5,964 nt of DNA. Origin: Coleofasciculus sp. S288 (GTDB taxonomy: Bacteria > Cyanobacteriota > Cyanobacteriia > Cyanobacteriales > Coleofasciculaceae). A program made the translations under genes and the position numbers. The stretch is from positions 1 to 5,964 of the forward strand of contig JAIUYC010000294.1 in NCBI GenBank assembly GCA_020216575.1, read 5' to 3'. A model generated the notes under the pieces. It made no database searches and was not told where the DNA came from. It saw only the letters and a list, made by a program, of their open reading frames with translations. Shown here one piece after another: positions 5,773 through 5,964 of the stretch (position 1 is its first letter; each line of letters opens with the position of its first letter).

Positions 5773-5964
5773 ATGTTGAGCTGTACTCTAGGCCAAGGGA
5801 GAGAGAGTAGTCGTCAATCTAGGGTGAGTGAAGTAGCTATGGTTGCTCTATGGAGATATTGGACGATTTGGGAAATTAATTGTATGAGTAGAGGCAGGGA
5901 AATCCTTGTAGCCAAGGAGTTTTTTGAAAGTCGATTTCCACAAATTATTAGGGCAGGAGAGCTA
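5773..5964 (+). CDS. Possible 5' end of an unrecognised gene, running off the window
   Basis: The frame has no stop from 5746 to the end. Possible starts are the ATGs at 5773 and 5839. From 5839 it reads MVALWRYWTIWEINCMSRG and continues through REILVAKEFFESRFPQ. Neither start has a convincing ribosome binding site. I recognise no family or motif. Its only contextual support is that module C2 points toward it. A 73-codon open stretch can arise by chance, so this may not be a gene. Confidence 0.22.
   Translation, partial: MLSCTLGQGRESSRQSRVSEVAMVALWRYWTIWEINCMSRGREILVAKEFFESRFPQIIRAGEL

Larger units (their letters stand above)
5458..5964. other. 507-bp right-hand region without a firm gene
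   Basis: It contains the leader of the secreted-protein gene, module C1, module C2 about 50 bases further on, then about 300 bases with no recognised RNA, repeat or mobile-element signature. A plus-strand frame stays open from 5746 to the window edge and is listed separately at low confidence. AGGAGA at 5956-5961 could be a ribosome binding site for a gene beginning just outside. Confidence 0.55.

Overview
The window looks like chromosomal DNA from a cyanobacterium, probably a filamentous one. It contains two perfect copies of the cyanobacterial HIP1 octamer GCGATCGC (386-393 and 5027-5034), several near-copies, a multidomain PAS/GAF hybrid histidine kinase, an RTX calcium-binding protein, a TPR-like solenoid protein, and dispersed-type palindromes in the spacers. 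The genus cannot be fixed from the sequence.

Layout: (1) 2-2365, plus strand: the 3' part of a hybrid sensor histidine kinase (PAS tail, two GAFs, HisKA, HATPase, receiver), cut by the window start. (2) 2366-2630: a convergent spacer with a 21-bp palindrome and a strong two-way intrinsic terminator. (3) 2631-3137, minus: a small stand-alone RTX protein. (4) 3138-3515: a spacer with the leader and a palindromic control site for the RTX gene, plus a terminator for the next gene. (5) 3516-4703, minus: a membrane-anchored helical-repeat protein with four 132-bp tandem repeats. (6) 4704-5061: a spacer with a control site and a MITE-like imperfect inverted repeat. (7) 5062-5457, minus: a small secreted protein. 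(8) 5458-5964: a mostly non-coding stretch with two inward-placed palindromic sites and a doubtful open frame running off the right edge.

The most notable observation is that the three minus-strand genes, which encode exported or membrane-anchored proteins and are unrelated in sequence, share one upstream module. In gene sense it is AACTGTATCAGTT, usually followed by CA, then a CTAT box whose position relative to the palindrome is the same at three sites and one base longer at a fourth. Each gene has one copy 80-150 bp upstream of its start. A fourth copy points rightward from about 5617. This suggests either a small co-regulated set of envelope or extracellular genes under one dimeric regulator, or a dispersed repeat that has inserted next to each gene. 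The kinase lies beyond the two-way terminator and has no visible copy, so nothing in the sequence ties it to the set.
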